Positions 40,826 to 49,589 of a DNA stretch of 49,589 nucleotides are shown one piece after another. Origin of the DNA: Clostridia bacterium (GTDB lineage Bacteria; Bacillota; Clostridia; Oscillospirales; SIG627); the NCBI GenBank assembly GCA_017414535.1, contig JAFQMA010000026.1:1-49589 (forward strand), written 5' to 3'. Each line of letters begins with the position of its first letter. The first letter of the stretch is position 1. The notes under the pieces were generated by a model that made no database searches, was not told the DNA's origin, and worked only from the letters and a program-made list of their open reading frames with translations. The translations under genes were made by a program, and so were the position numbers.

Positions 40826-40930
40826 CATTTGGATTATAAGGAAAAGTTTACTCACAGTTTAAAAGTGCGGCAAGATCTGCCGAGCCGAAGTCGCAACACA
40901 AGACATAACACACAGGAGAAAGGACAAACC

Positions 40931-42955
40931 ATGAAGCGAAGATCAAACGGAAAAGCATCGGTCTTTGACAAACTCAGACCGAGTGTCGTGATCGGCGTAT
41001 CCGCCGTATTGTTGGCGTTGTTTTCTGCGGCCGTCTCCTTTTTTACGGAAAATCTTTTATACCTGACGCTGGGAATCAGCTTTCTGCTGTTGGAATGTGC
41101 CCTCTTCTGGGCCTTCGGCATATTAAGCACACGCCGTCGAAGTCATCGCGGAGAAAGACTCAGCCTGATCTCCACGCCTACGCTGGATTTCTTGGCCGAT
41201 CTGGCTCAGCCCGCTACGGTTCTGAGTGAGGATGGCAGGATCCTATGGCACAACGCCTCCTTTGAAGCGGCCGTCCCCGAGGAAAAGCAGGGCCTCCAAA
41301 TGCTGGAGGAGTTGACGGATGAGCCCGTCGCGCTGACAAGACTGATACAGGAGGAAAGCGATGAGCTTGCTCTCTCTCCCGTAGAGGCCTATCTTTCCGG
41401 CATCAAGTACGAGCTTGTATCTTACCGCATTATCGGCGAAGGACGAACCTGCCTCGTGGTGCTCTGGACCTCTCAGGAAAGAGCACAGGAGCTGGAGGCA
41501 CTTCTTGCGGACCGAAACGCCGTGGTATCCTATATTGCCGTAGATAACTACGCGGAGGCGGCCGGCTTCCTGCAGGGCAACTATCGCACCATCGCCGCAA
41601 AGATCTCCATTCTTTTAAAGGAATGGGCAGAAGAAATGAACGGCATCCTGCAGGAAGTGGACAGCGACCGCTACATCCTCATCATGGAAGAAAAGCATCT
41701 GGCCGGCGTGAAAGAGAAGCGCTTTGACATTCTCGACCGCGTCAGAGAACTGAGTGAGGGAGACGTTGAGATCCCCGTGACCATTTCCGTGGGCTGTGCC
41801 TGCGTAAGCGGAACCATGCAGCAAAAGGAAAATGCGGCCCATCAGGCGCTGGATCTTGCCTTGCAGCGTGGCGGTGACCAGGCCGTCTTGAAAATGTGGG
41901 ACAACGCAACGGAATATTACGGCGGCAAGACCAAGACCGTACAGAAGAGGACCAAGATCCGCAGTCGCATCGTAGCCTCACGCGTGGAGAATCTGCTGAA
42001 GGAGGCCTCCAACGTTTTGATCATGGGTCACCGCTTTGCCGATCACGACTCCATCGGCTCAGGCATCGGTATGGCTCGCTTTGCCATGCATTACTGCGAC
42101 CGCGTCAACATCGTGGTCAACGTGCACGACAGCAACCTGAAGGGCGTATTCCAGAAGCTGGGCGGACTTGCCGATTACAAAAACATCTTTATCGACGGCC
42201 CCACGGCGCAGGATATGATCTCCTCCTCCACCCTTCTGATCATTACCGACGTCAATAACACCCGTCAATTTGAGGCACCGGAGCTGTTCGAGAACATTTC
42301 CAAGGTGGTCATCATCGATCATCACAGACAGAGCGCAGAATTTATGGTAAAGCCCACCGTTACCTACATTGAGCCAAGCGCCTCCAGCGCCAGCGAGCTG
42401 GTGGCGGAAATGCTGGAGCAGCAGCTCCCTCCCGGAAGCCTTCTGAAGGAGGAGGCGGAGCTTCTCTTTGCAGGCATTATCCTGGATACCAAGCAGTTCA
42501 CCAACAACACGGGTCCGAGAACCTTCTCGGCGGCACATTTTCTCCGTTCCGAGGGCGGCAGTCCCGCCGAGGCACAAATGCTGTTCCGTTCGGAACTGGA
42601 GGATTTTAAACGGGAGATCAAATACGAGGCAAACGCCTTTATCTACCGCGATATCATTGCATTCTCCTACATCGAGGAAAATGCCACACAGGACGACAAG
42701 ATCGCCGCTTCCAAGGCGGCTGACCGCCTTCTGACACTGGACGGCGTGCTGGCAAGCTTCGTGCTCTGCCGCATGGACGATACGGTCCACATTTCCGCCC
42801 GCTCATCGGGCACGGTCAACGTACAGCTGATCACGGAAAATCTCGGCGGCGGCGGCCACTTTGATATGGCAGGCGCTCAGGTGCGCGGCTCTACCATCAA
42901 GGAGGCCTTCGTCCGACTCAAGGAAGTAATCGACACCTATTTAAACGAAGCGTAA
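40931..42955 (+). CDS. gdpP: Cyclic-di-AMP phosphodiesterase GdpP
   Basis: About 674 residues in the order two N-terminal membrane helices (residues 21-65), PAS-like domain (about 75-170), degenerate GGDEF domain (about 190-320, no intact GGDEF), and DHH/DHHA1 phosphodiesterase domains. [15 protein letters not shown] holds the DHH-type metal motif, VIIDHHR is the second metal motif, and [12 protein letters not shown] is the DHHA1 GGGH. It hydrolyses c-di-AMP to pApA. Start ATG 40931 with AGGAGAAAGG upstream; the frame is open from TTG 40829 but that start has no binding site. rplI follows after 19 bases, the classic gdpP-rplI-dnaB order. Confidence 0.94.
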   Translation: MKRRSNGKASVFDKLRPSVVIGVSAVLLALFSAAVSFFTENLLYLTLGISFLLLECALFWAFGILSTRRRSHRGERLSLISTPTLDFLADLAQPATVLSEDGRILWHNASFEAAVPEEKQGLQMLEELTDEPVALTRLIQEESDELALSPVEAYLSGIKYELVSYRIIGEGRTCLVVLWTSQERAQELEALLADRNAVVSYIAVDNYAEAAGFLQGNYRTIAAKISILLKEWAEEMNGILQEVDSDRYILIMEEKHLAGVKEKRFDILDRVRELSEGDVEIPVTISVGCACVSGTMQQKENAAHQALDLALQRGGDQAVLKMWDNATEYYGGKTKTVQKRTKIRSRIVASRVENLLKEASNVLIMGHRFADHDSIGSGIGMARFAMHYCDRVNIVVNVHDSNLKGVFQKLGGLADYKNIFIDGPTAQDMISSSTLLIITDVNNTRQFEAPELFENISKVVIIDHHRQSAEFMVKPTVTYIEPSASSASELVAEMLEQQLPPGSLLKEEAELLFAGIILDTKQFTNNTGPRTFSAAHFLRSEGGSPAEAQMLFRSELEDFKREIKYEANAFIYRDIIAFSYIEENATQDDKIAASKAADRLLTLDGVLASFVLCRMDDTVHISARSSGTVNVQLITENLGGGGHFDMAGAQVRGSTIKEAFVRLKEVIDTYLNEA

Positions 42956-42974
42956 ACCAAAAAGGAGCAAAACC

Positions 42975-43415
42975 ATGAAAGTAGTATTAAAGCAAGACGT
43001 AAAGGGCCAGGGCAAAAAGGGCGAGATCGTAAACGTATCCGATGGATATGCAAGAAACTTTCTTTTTCCCAAGGGCCTTGCCGCTCCCGCCGATGCCAAG
43101 GCGGAAAACGAATTGAAGAACCAGATCTCCTCCAAGGAATATAAGGCCAAGGTAGACCTGGAAAACGCAAAGGCCATGAAGGAGGTGCTGGAAAAGATCG
43201 AGGTCCGTGCTAAGGCGAGCGCAGGTACCGACGGTAAGATCTACGGCAGCATTACCAACGCCCACATCAGCGAACTTTTGGAGGCCCAGCACAAGATCAA
43301 GATCGACAAGAGAAAGATCAGCTGTGACGCTATTAAGAATTTCGGCACCTACCATGCCGAAATCAAGCTCTCCTCCGGCATTTCGGCCGAATTGAAGGTC
43401 ATTGTAGAAAACTAA
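42975..43415 (+). CDS. rplI: 50S ribosomal protein L9
   Basis: 146 residues, usual length. N-terminal RNA-binding domain [36 protein letters not shown] is the family signature, then the long connecting helix and the C-terminal domain with [15 protein letters not shown]. Start ATG 42975 follows AAAAGGAGC. Confidence 0.97.
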   Translation: MKVVLKQDVKGQGKKGEIVNVSDGYARNFLFPKGLAAPADAKAENELKNQISSKEYKAKVDLENAKAMKEVLEKIEVRAKASAGTDGKIYGSITNAHISELLEAQHKIKIDKRKISCDAIKNFGTYHAEIKLSSGISAELKVIVEN

Positions 43416-43430
43416 ATCAAAGGATTGGAT

Positions 43431-44798
43431 ATGGACAACACCAAAAGTAACATGAGTGCCATTTTGGGCAGACAGCTCCCCTACTCCGTAGAAAACGAGC
43501 AGGCACTTTTGGGCGCATTGATTCTGGACAGCGAGCGCATCGGCGACGTGACCGCCATTCTCGGCTCGGACGATTTTTATATCAAGGAACACGCAGAGAT
43601 CTTCTCCTGTCTGGTGCAGCTTTCCACCGAGAGCCGCGGCATTGACGTTGTGACTCTGCTGAACCATCTGGTGCGAAACGGCGTTTACACGGAGCAATCC
43701 GGATCGGCCTACATCCGTCAGCTGGCAGAGAACGTGCCCAGCCTTTCCAACATTCTTGACTACGCCAACATCATTCATGAGAAGGCGCTGCTCCGCAGTC
43801 TCATCAGTGCCTCTGAAGAGATCATGCAGGAGGCCTATGAGGGGGCAGACGAGACTCAGAATATCATCGATCGCGCCGAGCAACGCATTTACAGTCTGAC
43901 CCAAGGCGCCATCAAGCAGGATTTTTCCCGCATTGACGAGATCATCCAACAGTTTTACGCCGAATTGCAGGTGCTGGCCAGCGGCAAGGAGAACACCTCC
44001 ACCATTCAGACCTATTACAGCGATATCGACCGACTGCTGGTGGGCATGAACCCCGGTGACTTTATTCTGATCGGCGCCCGCCCCGGTATGGGTAAGACCA
44101 GCTTTGCCCTGAACATCGCCTCCGAAGTGGCAAAAAAGCGCAAGGACAAGGCCGTGGCCATCTTCTCTCTGGAAATGTCCAAGACCCAGCTTGCCTCCAG
44201 ACTTCTATCCTCCGAGGGCGGTATTGACAGCCGCAAGTTGCGCGACGGCCAGCTTGCTGACGAGGATTATTCCAATCTGTCCGAGGCCGCCGTGGCCCTT
44301 TCGGAAACCAATATTTATATCGACGATACCTCCAACGTGACTCCCATGCAAATGAGAACCAAGCTACGCAGGATCAAGAATCTGGGGCTTGTCATTCTGG
44401 ACTATCTGCAGCTGATGCACTCGGACAAAAAGATCGAAAACCGCGTGCTGGAGGTAGCGGAGATCACAAGAAACCTCAAGATCATGGCAAAGGAGTTGGG
44501 TTGTCCCATCATCGCCTGCTCTCAGCTGGCCCGTATTTCTCAGGATCGCAAGGACAAGCGTCCTCAGCTGACTGACCTGCGCGACTCCGGTGCCATCGAG
44601 CAGGATGCCGACGTGGTCATGTTCCTGCACAGAGACTTCTATTACGACCGCGACAATGCCGAGGCGGCAAATCTTGCGGAATGCATTATCGCAAAGAACC
44701 GTCACGGCGAACCCGGTACGGTGAAGCTGGGCTGGGATGGCCAGCACACCCGCTTTCTCACCATCGCCAAGCAATACGAAGGAATGCCCGCAGAATGA
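43431..44798 (+). CDS. dnaB: Replicative DNA helicase DnaB
   Basis: About 455 residues. The N-terminal dimerisation domain (PYSVENEQALLGALILD) precedes the RecA-like motor with Walker A GARPGMGKTSFALN, Walker B VILDYLQLM, and the DLRDSGAIEQDADVV region. A linker of the normal size is present. Start ATG 43431 follows AAAGGATT; the TTG six bases upstream is less likely. Its end overlaps tilS by four bases (ATGA). Confidence 0.97.
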   Translation: MDNTKSNMSAILGRQLPYSVENEQALLGALILDSERIGDVTAILGSDDFYIKEHAEIFSCLVQLSTESRGIDVVTLLNHLVRNGVYTEQSGSAYIRQLAENVPSLSNILDYANIIHEKALLRSLISASEEIMQEAYEGADETQNIIDRAEQRIYSLTQGAIKQDFSRIDEIIQQFYAELQVLASGKENTSTIQTYYSDIDRLLVGMNPGDFILIGARPGMGKTSFALNIASEVAKKRKDKAVAIFSLEMSKTQLASRLLSSEGGIDSRKLRDGQLADEDYSNLSEAAVALSETNIYIDDTSNVTPMQMRTKLRRIKNLGLVILDYLQLMHSDKKIENRVLEVAEITRNLKIMAKELGCPIIACSQLARISQDRKDKRPQLTDLRDSGAIEQDADVVMFLHRDFYYDRDNAEAANLAECIIAKNRHGEPGTVKLGWDGQHTRFLTIAKQYEGMPAE

Positions 44799-46240
44799 GC
44801 TCCTCCCTTCCACAGCGCTTTCTCAGAAGTCTGCGGGGCAAGAAGCTGATCCGAAGAGACGAGCGCGTGCTCGTTGCCTTTTCCGGCGGGAAGGACTCCT
44901 TATGTCTTTTACAGCTTCTGCATGAAAACCGCGTGCTTCTCGGCATTTCCCTCGGGGCATGCCACGTACATCACGGACTGCGCGGAGCGGAGGCAGAGCG
45001 TGACCTTGCCTTTTGCCGTAACTTCTGCGCAGAAAGAGACCTCCCCTTTTACGAAAGGCGCGTTGATGTTCCCTCTCTATGCCAAAAAGCGAAGCTTGGC
45101 ACAGAGGAGGCGGCACGGATCCTGCGCTACGAGGCTCTGAGAGAGGTTGCCGCCAGGCACGGCTTTACAAGTATTGCCGTGGCTCATACGGCAGACGACC
45201 AGGCAGAGACCGTATTATTCCGCCTGCTTCGGGGCAGCGGCATGCAGGGTGCATCGGCCATGGAAGAGCGCCGCGGTGATCTGATCCGCCCGCTTCTCCC
45301 CTTCACGTCCGCAGAGATCCTGCAATTTCTTAAAGACAGACACCTTTCGTTCACAGAGGATTCAAGCAATTCTGATACGGTATACACCAGAAATCGCATT
45401 CGTCGGGAGATCTTACCCGATTTGGAAACGGTCCACCCCGGCGCCACCGCTTCTCTGATCCGCTTCGCGGAAGAGGCACGGCAACAAAATGAACTGAACC
45501 GTCGCTGTGCTGAGATTTGGGAAAAGCAGGAGGGGGTAGACCTTACCGAAGGGCGCGCTCCCTTGAAGGCGCTCTCTTCCCTGGCGGAGGACGACGCTTT
45601 TTCTCCCATTTTGCATGAGATTTTAACGCGCATGTGTGCGGCGGAAAAAATTGTTATTGATTTTGAACGCTTCAACGCAATAAAGGCGCTGTTAAAAAAG
45701 CCTTGCGAGGGCAAAATAATTGAAATAAACGCAGGCTTTGCTTTTACCGCAAAAAAAGGCGAGCTGATCTTCGGCAAGTATGAAAAGAAGCCGGGCGGCA
45801 TAGAGTACAGGGTAGAGCTTCGTCCCGATCAAAGAGTCACTCTTCCCACGGGAATCACGCTGACCTTGGCAAGCAAAGCTCCCGCCGACGGCAGGCGCTG
45901 TCTGCTTCTTCCCTTCTCTTCCCGCGGAACCAAGGGATGCCTTTACGCAAGAAGTCCACAAAACGGCGACCGACTGCTGAGCGGCGGTTTGAAAAAAAAT
46001 GTTCGCGAGCTATGGAGAAGCGGCGGCATTCCCTGCGAGCTTCGCTCGCAGCTTCCCGTGATCTGTGACGATGACGGGATCCTGATCCTTCCGCCCACGG
46101 CTGTGGCCGATCGGATCAAAGGAAAAGCAGAGCAGGACCTTTTCCTCATTTTTGAGGGGCAGGAGCTGATCGATGATATAACGGGTATTCCCCGCAACAC
46201 AGTATTTTACCTCTTTGAAGGAGATTATTCGCAGATATGA
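44795..46240 (+). CDS. tilS: tRNA(Ile)-lysidine synthase TilS
   Basis: About 481 residues. The PP-loop is [17 protein letters not shown], followed by the N-type ATPase core with [20 protein letters not shown], then a TilS substrate-binding domain and a C-terminal domain. It converts C34 of the tRNA-Ile CAU anticodon to lysidine, which is essential. Start ATG 44795 overlaps the dnaB stop (ATGA), so it is translationally coupled; the ATG at 44681 lies well inside dnaB and would add 38 residues. ftsH begins at its end. Confidence 0.95.
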   Translation: MSSSLPQRFLRSLRGKKLIRRDERVLVAFSGGKDSLCLLQLLHENRVLLGISLGACHVHHGLRGAEAERDLAFCRNFCAERDLPFYERRVDVPSLCQKAKLGTEEAARILRYEALREVAARHGFTSIAVAHTADDQAETVLFRLLRGSGMQGASAMEERRGDLIRPLLPFTSAEILQFLKDRHLSFTEDSSNSDTVYTRNRIRREILPDLETVHPGATASLIRFAEEARQQNELNRRCAEIWEKQEGVDLTEGRAPLKALSSLAEDDAFSPILHEILTRMCAAEKIVIDFERFNAIKALLKKPCEGKIIEINAGFAFTAKKGELIFGKYEKKPGGIEYRVELRPDQRVTLPTGITLTLASKAPADGRRCLLLPFSSRGTKGCLYARSPQNGDRLLSGGLKKNVRELWRSGGIPCELRSQLPVICDDDGILILPPTAVADRIKGKAEQDLFLIFEGQELIDDITGIPRNTVFYLFEGDYSQI

Positions 46241-48243
46241 AGAAAAACAATTTTAAGATCGTCATTTTCTATGCCATATTGATCTTGCTGGTGATCCTTG
46301 TATCCACCTCGCTATTCAACATGTCTTCCGCTGACGATCAGACCACCAGCACCATCCTTTCCATGTTTGAAAAGGATCAGGTCAAGGCCTTTAACGTATC
46401 GTCCGGCGGTGAGCTGACTATCACCACCATCGATAACAAGGAGGTCATCTTCCAGCTTCAGAGCATCACCCATTTCCGTGAGGACGTGAAGCCCTACGTT
46501 GAAAAGAATCTGAAGAAGGAGGACGGCACGGGCGGCAGTCTTGAGAAATACAATTACGAGGCACCCAAGGAATCCCCCTGGTGGCTCTCCTTCCTGCCTT
46601 ACGTTTTGGTATTTGCCGTGATCATCGGTCTGTTTGTTTACGCCATGAACCAGGCCACGGGCGGCAAGGGCAGTCGCATCAACTCCTTCGGCAAAGCCAA
46701 AGCAAAGATGGCCAACGATGAAAAAAAGAAGGTCTTTTTCGCCGATGTGGCAGGTGCTGACGAAGAAAAGGAAGAGCTGGCCGAGGTCGTAGATTTTTTA
46801 AAGAATCCTACCCGCTTCCAGGAGCTGGGTGCCAAGATCCCCCACGGCGTACTGCTGGTGGGACCTCCCGGTACCGGTAAGACCCTGCTGGCTAAGGCTG
46901 TAGCAGGCGAGGCAGGCGTTCCCTTCTATTCCCTTTCCGGCTCCGACTTTGTGGAAATGTACGTGGGCGTAGGCGCATCCCGCGTGCGCGATCTGTTTGA
47001 GACCGCAAAGAAAAACTCTCCCGCCATCATCTTCATCGATGAGATCGACGCCGTGGGCAGACACAGAGGTGCAGGCCTCGGCGGCGGACACGACGAAAGA
47101 GAGCAGACCTTAAACCAGCTACTGGTGGAAATGGACGGCTTCGGCTCCAACGAGGGCATTATCATCATTGCCGCCACCAACCGACCCGACATTCTCGACC
47201 CCGCCCTTCTTCGTCCCGGTCGTTTCGACCGTCAGATCACCGTCAATTATCCGGACATCAAGGGCCGCGAGGCCATTTTGAAGGTACACGCCAAGAACAA
47301 GCCCTTTGAAGAAGACGTTGATCTGAATACGCTTGCAAAATCCACTCCCGGCTTTACGGGTGCAGATCTTGCCAATCTGTTGAACGAGGCAGCTCTGCTT
47401 GCCGCAAGAAAGGGCAAAAAGCTCATCGGCACCACTGACCTGGAGGAGGCCACCATCAAGGTGATCGTGGGTCCTCAGAAGAAGAGCAAGGTTGTTTCCG
47501 AGAAGGATAAGAAGCTGACCGCTTACCATGAAGCAGGCCACGCCATCGTGACCCATTTTCTTCCCACACAGGATCAGGTCCACCAGATCTCTATCATCCC
47601 CTCCGGCAGAGCAGGCGGTTATACCCTTTCCCTGCCCGGTGAGGATAAGAGCTACTATTCCAAGATCGAAATGAAGGAAGAGATCGTTTCCCTCTTAGGC
47701 GGCCGAGTGGCGGAAAAGCTGATCCTCGGCGATATTTCCACCGGTGCCTCCAACGATATTCAGCGCGCTACCAACATTGCACGCGATATGATCACCAAAT
47801 ACGGCATGAGCGACAAGCTCGGACCCGTGGTATACGGCGGCGGCAGCGGCGAGGTGTTCCTCGGACGCGATTTCAGCTCCACCCCTAACTATTCCGATAA
47901 GGTTGCCTCTCAGATCGACGAGGAGACCCTTAATCTCATCAATCAAGCCTTTGATCAGGCGGCCTCCATCCTTACCGAGAACATGGAGAAGCTCCACTTC
48001 GTGGCAGGCTTCCTCATGGAGCACGAGGTCATGGACGAGGAGCAATTTGCTCTGGCCATGAAGGAAGGCACTACCAAGGAAGAGGTCCTGGCCATCAAGG
48101 AAGAAAAGATTCGCAAAAGCATCGATGAGAACGCTAAGAAGCGCGAAGAAAATGCCAAGAAGGAAGCGGATACCATTGCGGAAAAGCTGGCCAACCAAGC
48201 CGCCGATGCAGCACGAAGGGCTGAAGACCGCGAGGACAACTGA
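46237..48243 (+). CDS. ftsH: ATP-dependent zinc metalloprotease FtsH
   Basis: 668 residues. Membrane helix at 6-28, an extracytoplasmic domain, a second helix (about 120-140), then the AAA+ module with Walker [14 protein letters not shown], Walker [11 protein letters not shown], and the arginine-finger region RPGRFDR, and the M41 protease motif HEAGH (His431 and His435, Glu432) plus the later Asp-bearing GASNDI. The charged tail from about 620 is long but normal. ATG 46237 overlaps the tilS stop (ATGA). Confidence 0.98.
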   Translation: MKKNNFKIVIFYAILILLVILVSTSLFNMSSADDQTTSTILSMFEKDQVKAFNVSSGGELTITTIDNKEVIFQLQSITHFREDVKPYVEKNLKKEDGTGGSLEKYNYEAPKESPWWLSFLPYVLVFAVIIGLFVYAMNQATGGKGSRINSFGKAKAKMANDEKKKVFFADVAGADEEKEELAEVVDFLKNPTRFQELGAKIPHGVLLVGPPGTGKTLLAKAVAGEAGVPFYSLSGSDFVEMYVGVGASRVRDLFETAKKNSPAIIFIDEIDAVGRHRGAGLGGGHDEREQTLNQLLVEMDGFGSNEGIIIIAATNRPDILDPALLRPGRFDRQITVNYPDIKGREAILKVHAKNKPFEEDVDLNTLAKSTPGFTGADLANLLNEAALLAARKGKKLIGTTDLEEATIKVIVGPQKKSKVVSEKDKKLTAYHEAGHAIVTHFLPTQDQVHQISIIPSGRAGGYTLSLPGEDKSYYSKIEMKEEIVSLLGGRVAEKLILGDISTGASNDIQRATNIARDMITKYGMSDKLGPVVYGGGSGEVFLGRDFSSTPNYSDKVASQIDEETLNLINQAFDQAASILTENMEKLHFVAGFLMEHEVMDEEQFALAMKEGTTKEEVLAIKEEKIRKSIDENAKKREENAKKEADTIAEKLANQAADAARRAEDREDN

Positions 48244-48291
48244 GTTTATTACTTGAAGAAAGAAAAGCCGCATGGCTTTCGGTGATTTAGC

Positions 48292-49254
48292 ATGAAAATT
48301 ACAGTGATCGGTTGTGGCAGATGGGGTTCTTTTATCGGCTGGTATCTGGATCATATCGGCCAGAACGTAAGCTTTTACGGCCCCGCCGATTCCCCCCATA
48401 TGCAGGCATATCTTACCACCAGAACCAACGGACTCGTGACCTTAAACGACTCCATCGGTCTGGAAACGGAGCTTGAAAAGGCCCTGGAGGCAGAGCTGAT
48501 CGTGATCTCCGTTCCCTCTCAGTCCCTGCGCGGACTGCTACATGAAATTCAGGATTCCGGAATCAATATTTCAAGAAAGACCTTTATCCTTTGCATGAAG
48601 GGCATCGAGATCGAAACGGGCAAACGCCTTTCCGAGGTATTCGAGGAGATTCTGGGCGATAAGATCAATCTTGCCGTATGGCTGGGTCCCGGGCACGTAC
48701 AAGAGTTTCTCAAAGGTGTTCCGAACTGCATGGTCATTGACAGCAAGAGTGTAGCGCTGAAGGAGCATTTGATCGAATCCTTTAAGGGCGATCTGATCCG
48801 TTTTTATTACGGAACCGACCTGATCGGCAACGAGATCGGTGCCGCCGCCAAAAACGTCATTGGCATTGCCGCAGGCGTACTGGACGGTATTGGCAGAAGC
48901 TCCCTGAAGGGAGCCCTCATGTCCCGCGGGTGCCGCGAGGTAGCAAGACTTATTGAGGCTTGCGGCGGAAAGGGTATTTCCGCCTACGGTCTGTGTCATC
49001 TCGGTGATTACGAGGCTACGGTCTTTTCACAGTTCAGTCACAATCGTGCCTTTGGAGAGATGTACGCAAAGGGCGAGACCTTCCCCAGCCTTGCGGAGGG
49101 CTACTACACCGCAAAGGCCATCCATAATCTTGCTAAGGCCAAGGGCGTTGAGCTTCCCATTTGCGAAGCGGTCTACGCTATGCTCTACGAGAAGGCGGAC
49201 ATTGCAGATTGCCTCAACGGATTGTTTGAAAGATCCCTGAAGCAGGAATTTTAA
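48292..49254 (+). CDS. gpsA: NAD(P)-dependent glycerol-3-phosphate dehydrogenase
   Basis: 320 residues. Rossmann GxGxxG is VIGCGRWGSF, and the substrate part shows WLGPGHVQEF, IGNEIGAAAKNVIGIAAGVLDG (catalytic Lys) and LMSRGCREVARL. It makes sn-glycerol-3-phosphate for phospholipid synthesis. Start ATG 48292 with GGTGATTT upstream. The 48-base gap from ftsH holds a small AAAGCC/GGCTTT hairpin, no terminator, so the gene may be co-transcribed. Confidence 0.94.
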   Translation: MKITVIGCGRWGSFIGWYLDHIGQNVSFYGPADSPHMQAYLTTRTNGLVTLNDSIGLETELEKALEAELIVISVPSQSLRGLLHEIQDSGINISRKTFILCMKGIEIETGKRLSEVFEEILGDKINLAVWLGPGHVQEFLKGVPNCMVIDSKSVALKEHLIESFKGDLIRFYYGTDLIGNEIGAAAKNVIGIAAGVLDGIGRSSLKGALMSRGCREVARLIEACGGKGISAYGLCHLGDYEATVFSQFSHNRAFGEMYAKGETFPSLAEGYYTAKAIHNLAKAKGVELPICEAVYAMLYEKADIADCLNGLFERSLKQEF

Positions 49255-49257
49255 TAT

Positions 49258-49293
49258 AAAAACGGAGAGAACGCTTTGTTCTCTCCGTTTTTT
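49258..49293 (+). terminator. Terminator of gpsA
   Basis: AAAAACGGAGAGAAC and GTTCTCTCCGTTTTT form a perfect 15-bp stem with loop GCTTT, four bases past the stop codon, ending in six T. Confidence 0.95.
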
Positions 49294-49314
49294 CATAAGA
49301 AAAGCCGACCCAAG

Positions 49315-49346
49315 GTTGGTTGCGATAAGGGATGATCGCAACCAAC
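49315..49346. repeat. Outer 12-bp hairpin of the array
   Basis: GTTGGTTGCGAT (49315-49326) and ATCGCAACCAAC (49335-49346) form a perfect 12-bp inverted repeat with an eight-base loop AAGGGATG. It has no heptamer of its own and appears to bound the array on the left. Confidence 0.8.
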
Positions 49347-49354
49347 AATGATAT

Positions 49355-49467
49355 TTTTCCTTACGGAAAAGCGAAATTTTTCCTTACGGAAAAGCGAAAT
49401 GTTTCCTTGCGGAAACGTGAAATATTGCTGTCGCAATGTGAAATATGCCCGAAGGGCATGTTGATGT
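49355..49467 (+). repeat. Left half of hairpin array: five hairpins with GTGAAAT-type spacers
   Basis: Five short hairpins follow one another with no slack. Arms, loop and spacer: TTTTCC, TTAC, GGAAAA, then GCGAAAT (49355-49377); an exact 23-base copy of that (49378-49400); GTTTCC, TTGC, GGAAAC, then GTGAAAT (49401-49423); ATTGC, TGTC, GCAAT, then GTGAAAT (49424-49444); ATGCCC, GAA, GGGCAT, then a degraded GTTGATGT (49445-49467). The stems differ among units but remain perfectly complementary, while the spacer stays nearly constant. Confidence 0.92.
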
Positions 49468-49468
49468 A

Positions 49469-49503
49469 AAAAATACTCCGTTGTTTTTCAACGGAGTATT
49501 TTT
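49469..49503. terminator. Central 15-bp hairpin of the array, terminator-like both ways
   Basis: AAAAATACTCCGTTG and CAACGGAGTATTTTT form a perfect 15-bp stem with a T5 loop, with A-run before and T-run after. It has the form of a bidirectional terminator and separates the two halves of the array. Confidence 0.9.
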
Positions 49504-49511
49504 ATTCCTTC

Positions 49512-49589
49512 ATATTTTCGAAGAAAATATTTCACGGGCAAAGCCCATTTCACTCGTCGCAGACGAATTTCACAGATTTGCACGGCAAA
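49512..49589 (-). repeat. Right half of hairpin array with ATTTCAC spacers, open at window end
   Basis: Hairpins ATATTTTC/GAAAATAT (49512-49530), GGGC/GCCC (49536-49546), TCGTC/GACGA (49554-49566) and a cut-off TTTGC/GCAAA (49577-49589) are joined by ATTTCAC at 49529-49535, 49547-49553 and 49567-49573. ATTTCAC is the reverse complement of GTGAAAT, so this half has the same grammar on the minus strand and converges on the central hairpin. The array continues past the window end. Confidence 0.9.

Noticed and set aside
40826-40930. c-di-AMP riboswitch in the gdpP leader
   Set aside because: The leader is only about 100 bases with one small hairpin; the long multi-helix ydaO architecture does not fit.
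49355-49589. Right-end repeat array as a CRISPR
   Set aside because: Only seven bases are constant, the parts between are self-complementary rather than unique spacers, unit lengths vary, and no cas gene is present.

Overview
The window looks like a chromosomal segment of a low- to mid-GC Gram-positive anaerobe of the class Clostridia, probably a gut Oscillospirales/Christensenellales-type bacterium. The grounds are: strong AGGAGG-type ribosome binding sites, several TTG/GTG starts, sigma-A promoters close to TTGACA-N16/17-TATAAT, T-rich intrinsic terminators, and the gene set (ftsEX-ctpA-M23 block, gdpP-rplI-dnaB, hflX, cwlD-type amidase, PucR-type regulator, type III CoA-transferase/thiolase). 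The amidase suggests a spore former or a descendant of one. No rRNA, tRNA, CRISPR or complete mobile element was found.

Layout. 1-826: AT-richer end of a K+ uptake regulator gene, a two-helix membrane protein and a UPF0145 protein. 933-9661 (minus): an exopolysaccharide operon from one strong promoter at 9638 (Wzz-like protein, GT2, GT4, EpsG/Wzy polymerase, GT52 enzyme, Wzx flippase), followed past a weak terminator by a gutted alpha/beta-hydrolase gene, a CPBP intramembrane protease and an SDR. 9783-11190: an AT-rich CoiA-like gene and repeat-rich non-coding DNA that may be a scar of insertion. 11193-18438 (minus): one operon, PucR/CdaR-like regulator-ftsE-ftsX-ctpA-M23 peptidase-greA-lysS. 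18551-20004 (minus): a MATE exporter.

20068-23389 (plus): a three-gene CoA operon (CoA-transferase, SDR, thiolase) that could interconvert a 3-hydroxy acid and acetyl-CoA. 23388-29440: rsmE (minus); then an operon of a PLP Met-gamma-lyase-type enzyme with gpmI, and an operon of a DegT aminotransferase with an AraC regulator. 29459-30598 (minus): a tyrosine recombinase and a 26-codon DUF3789-like peptide gene. 30602-35166 (minus): three diverged tandem paralogues of secreted, C-terminally anchored proteins, two with very strong promoters. 35229-36701 (plus): a membrane protein and a CwlD-type amidase. 36743-40731: rpmE, hflX and a type IIA topoisomerase A subunit. 40797-49293: gdpP, rplI, dnaB, tilS, ftsH and gpsA, tightly packed.

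The most unusual feature is at the right edge. From 49315 to beyond the window end is an array of short perfect hairpins with different stem sequences, separated by a constant heptamer GTGAAAT. The heptamer runs on the plus strand left of a central 15-bp hairpin and on the minus strand right of it. The stems differ but self-complementarity is kept, which suggests selection for structure. I know of no named family for it. The tandem secreted paralogues are the second most interesting item.
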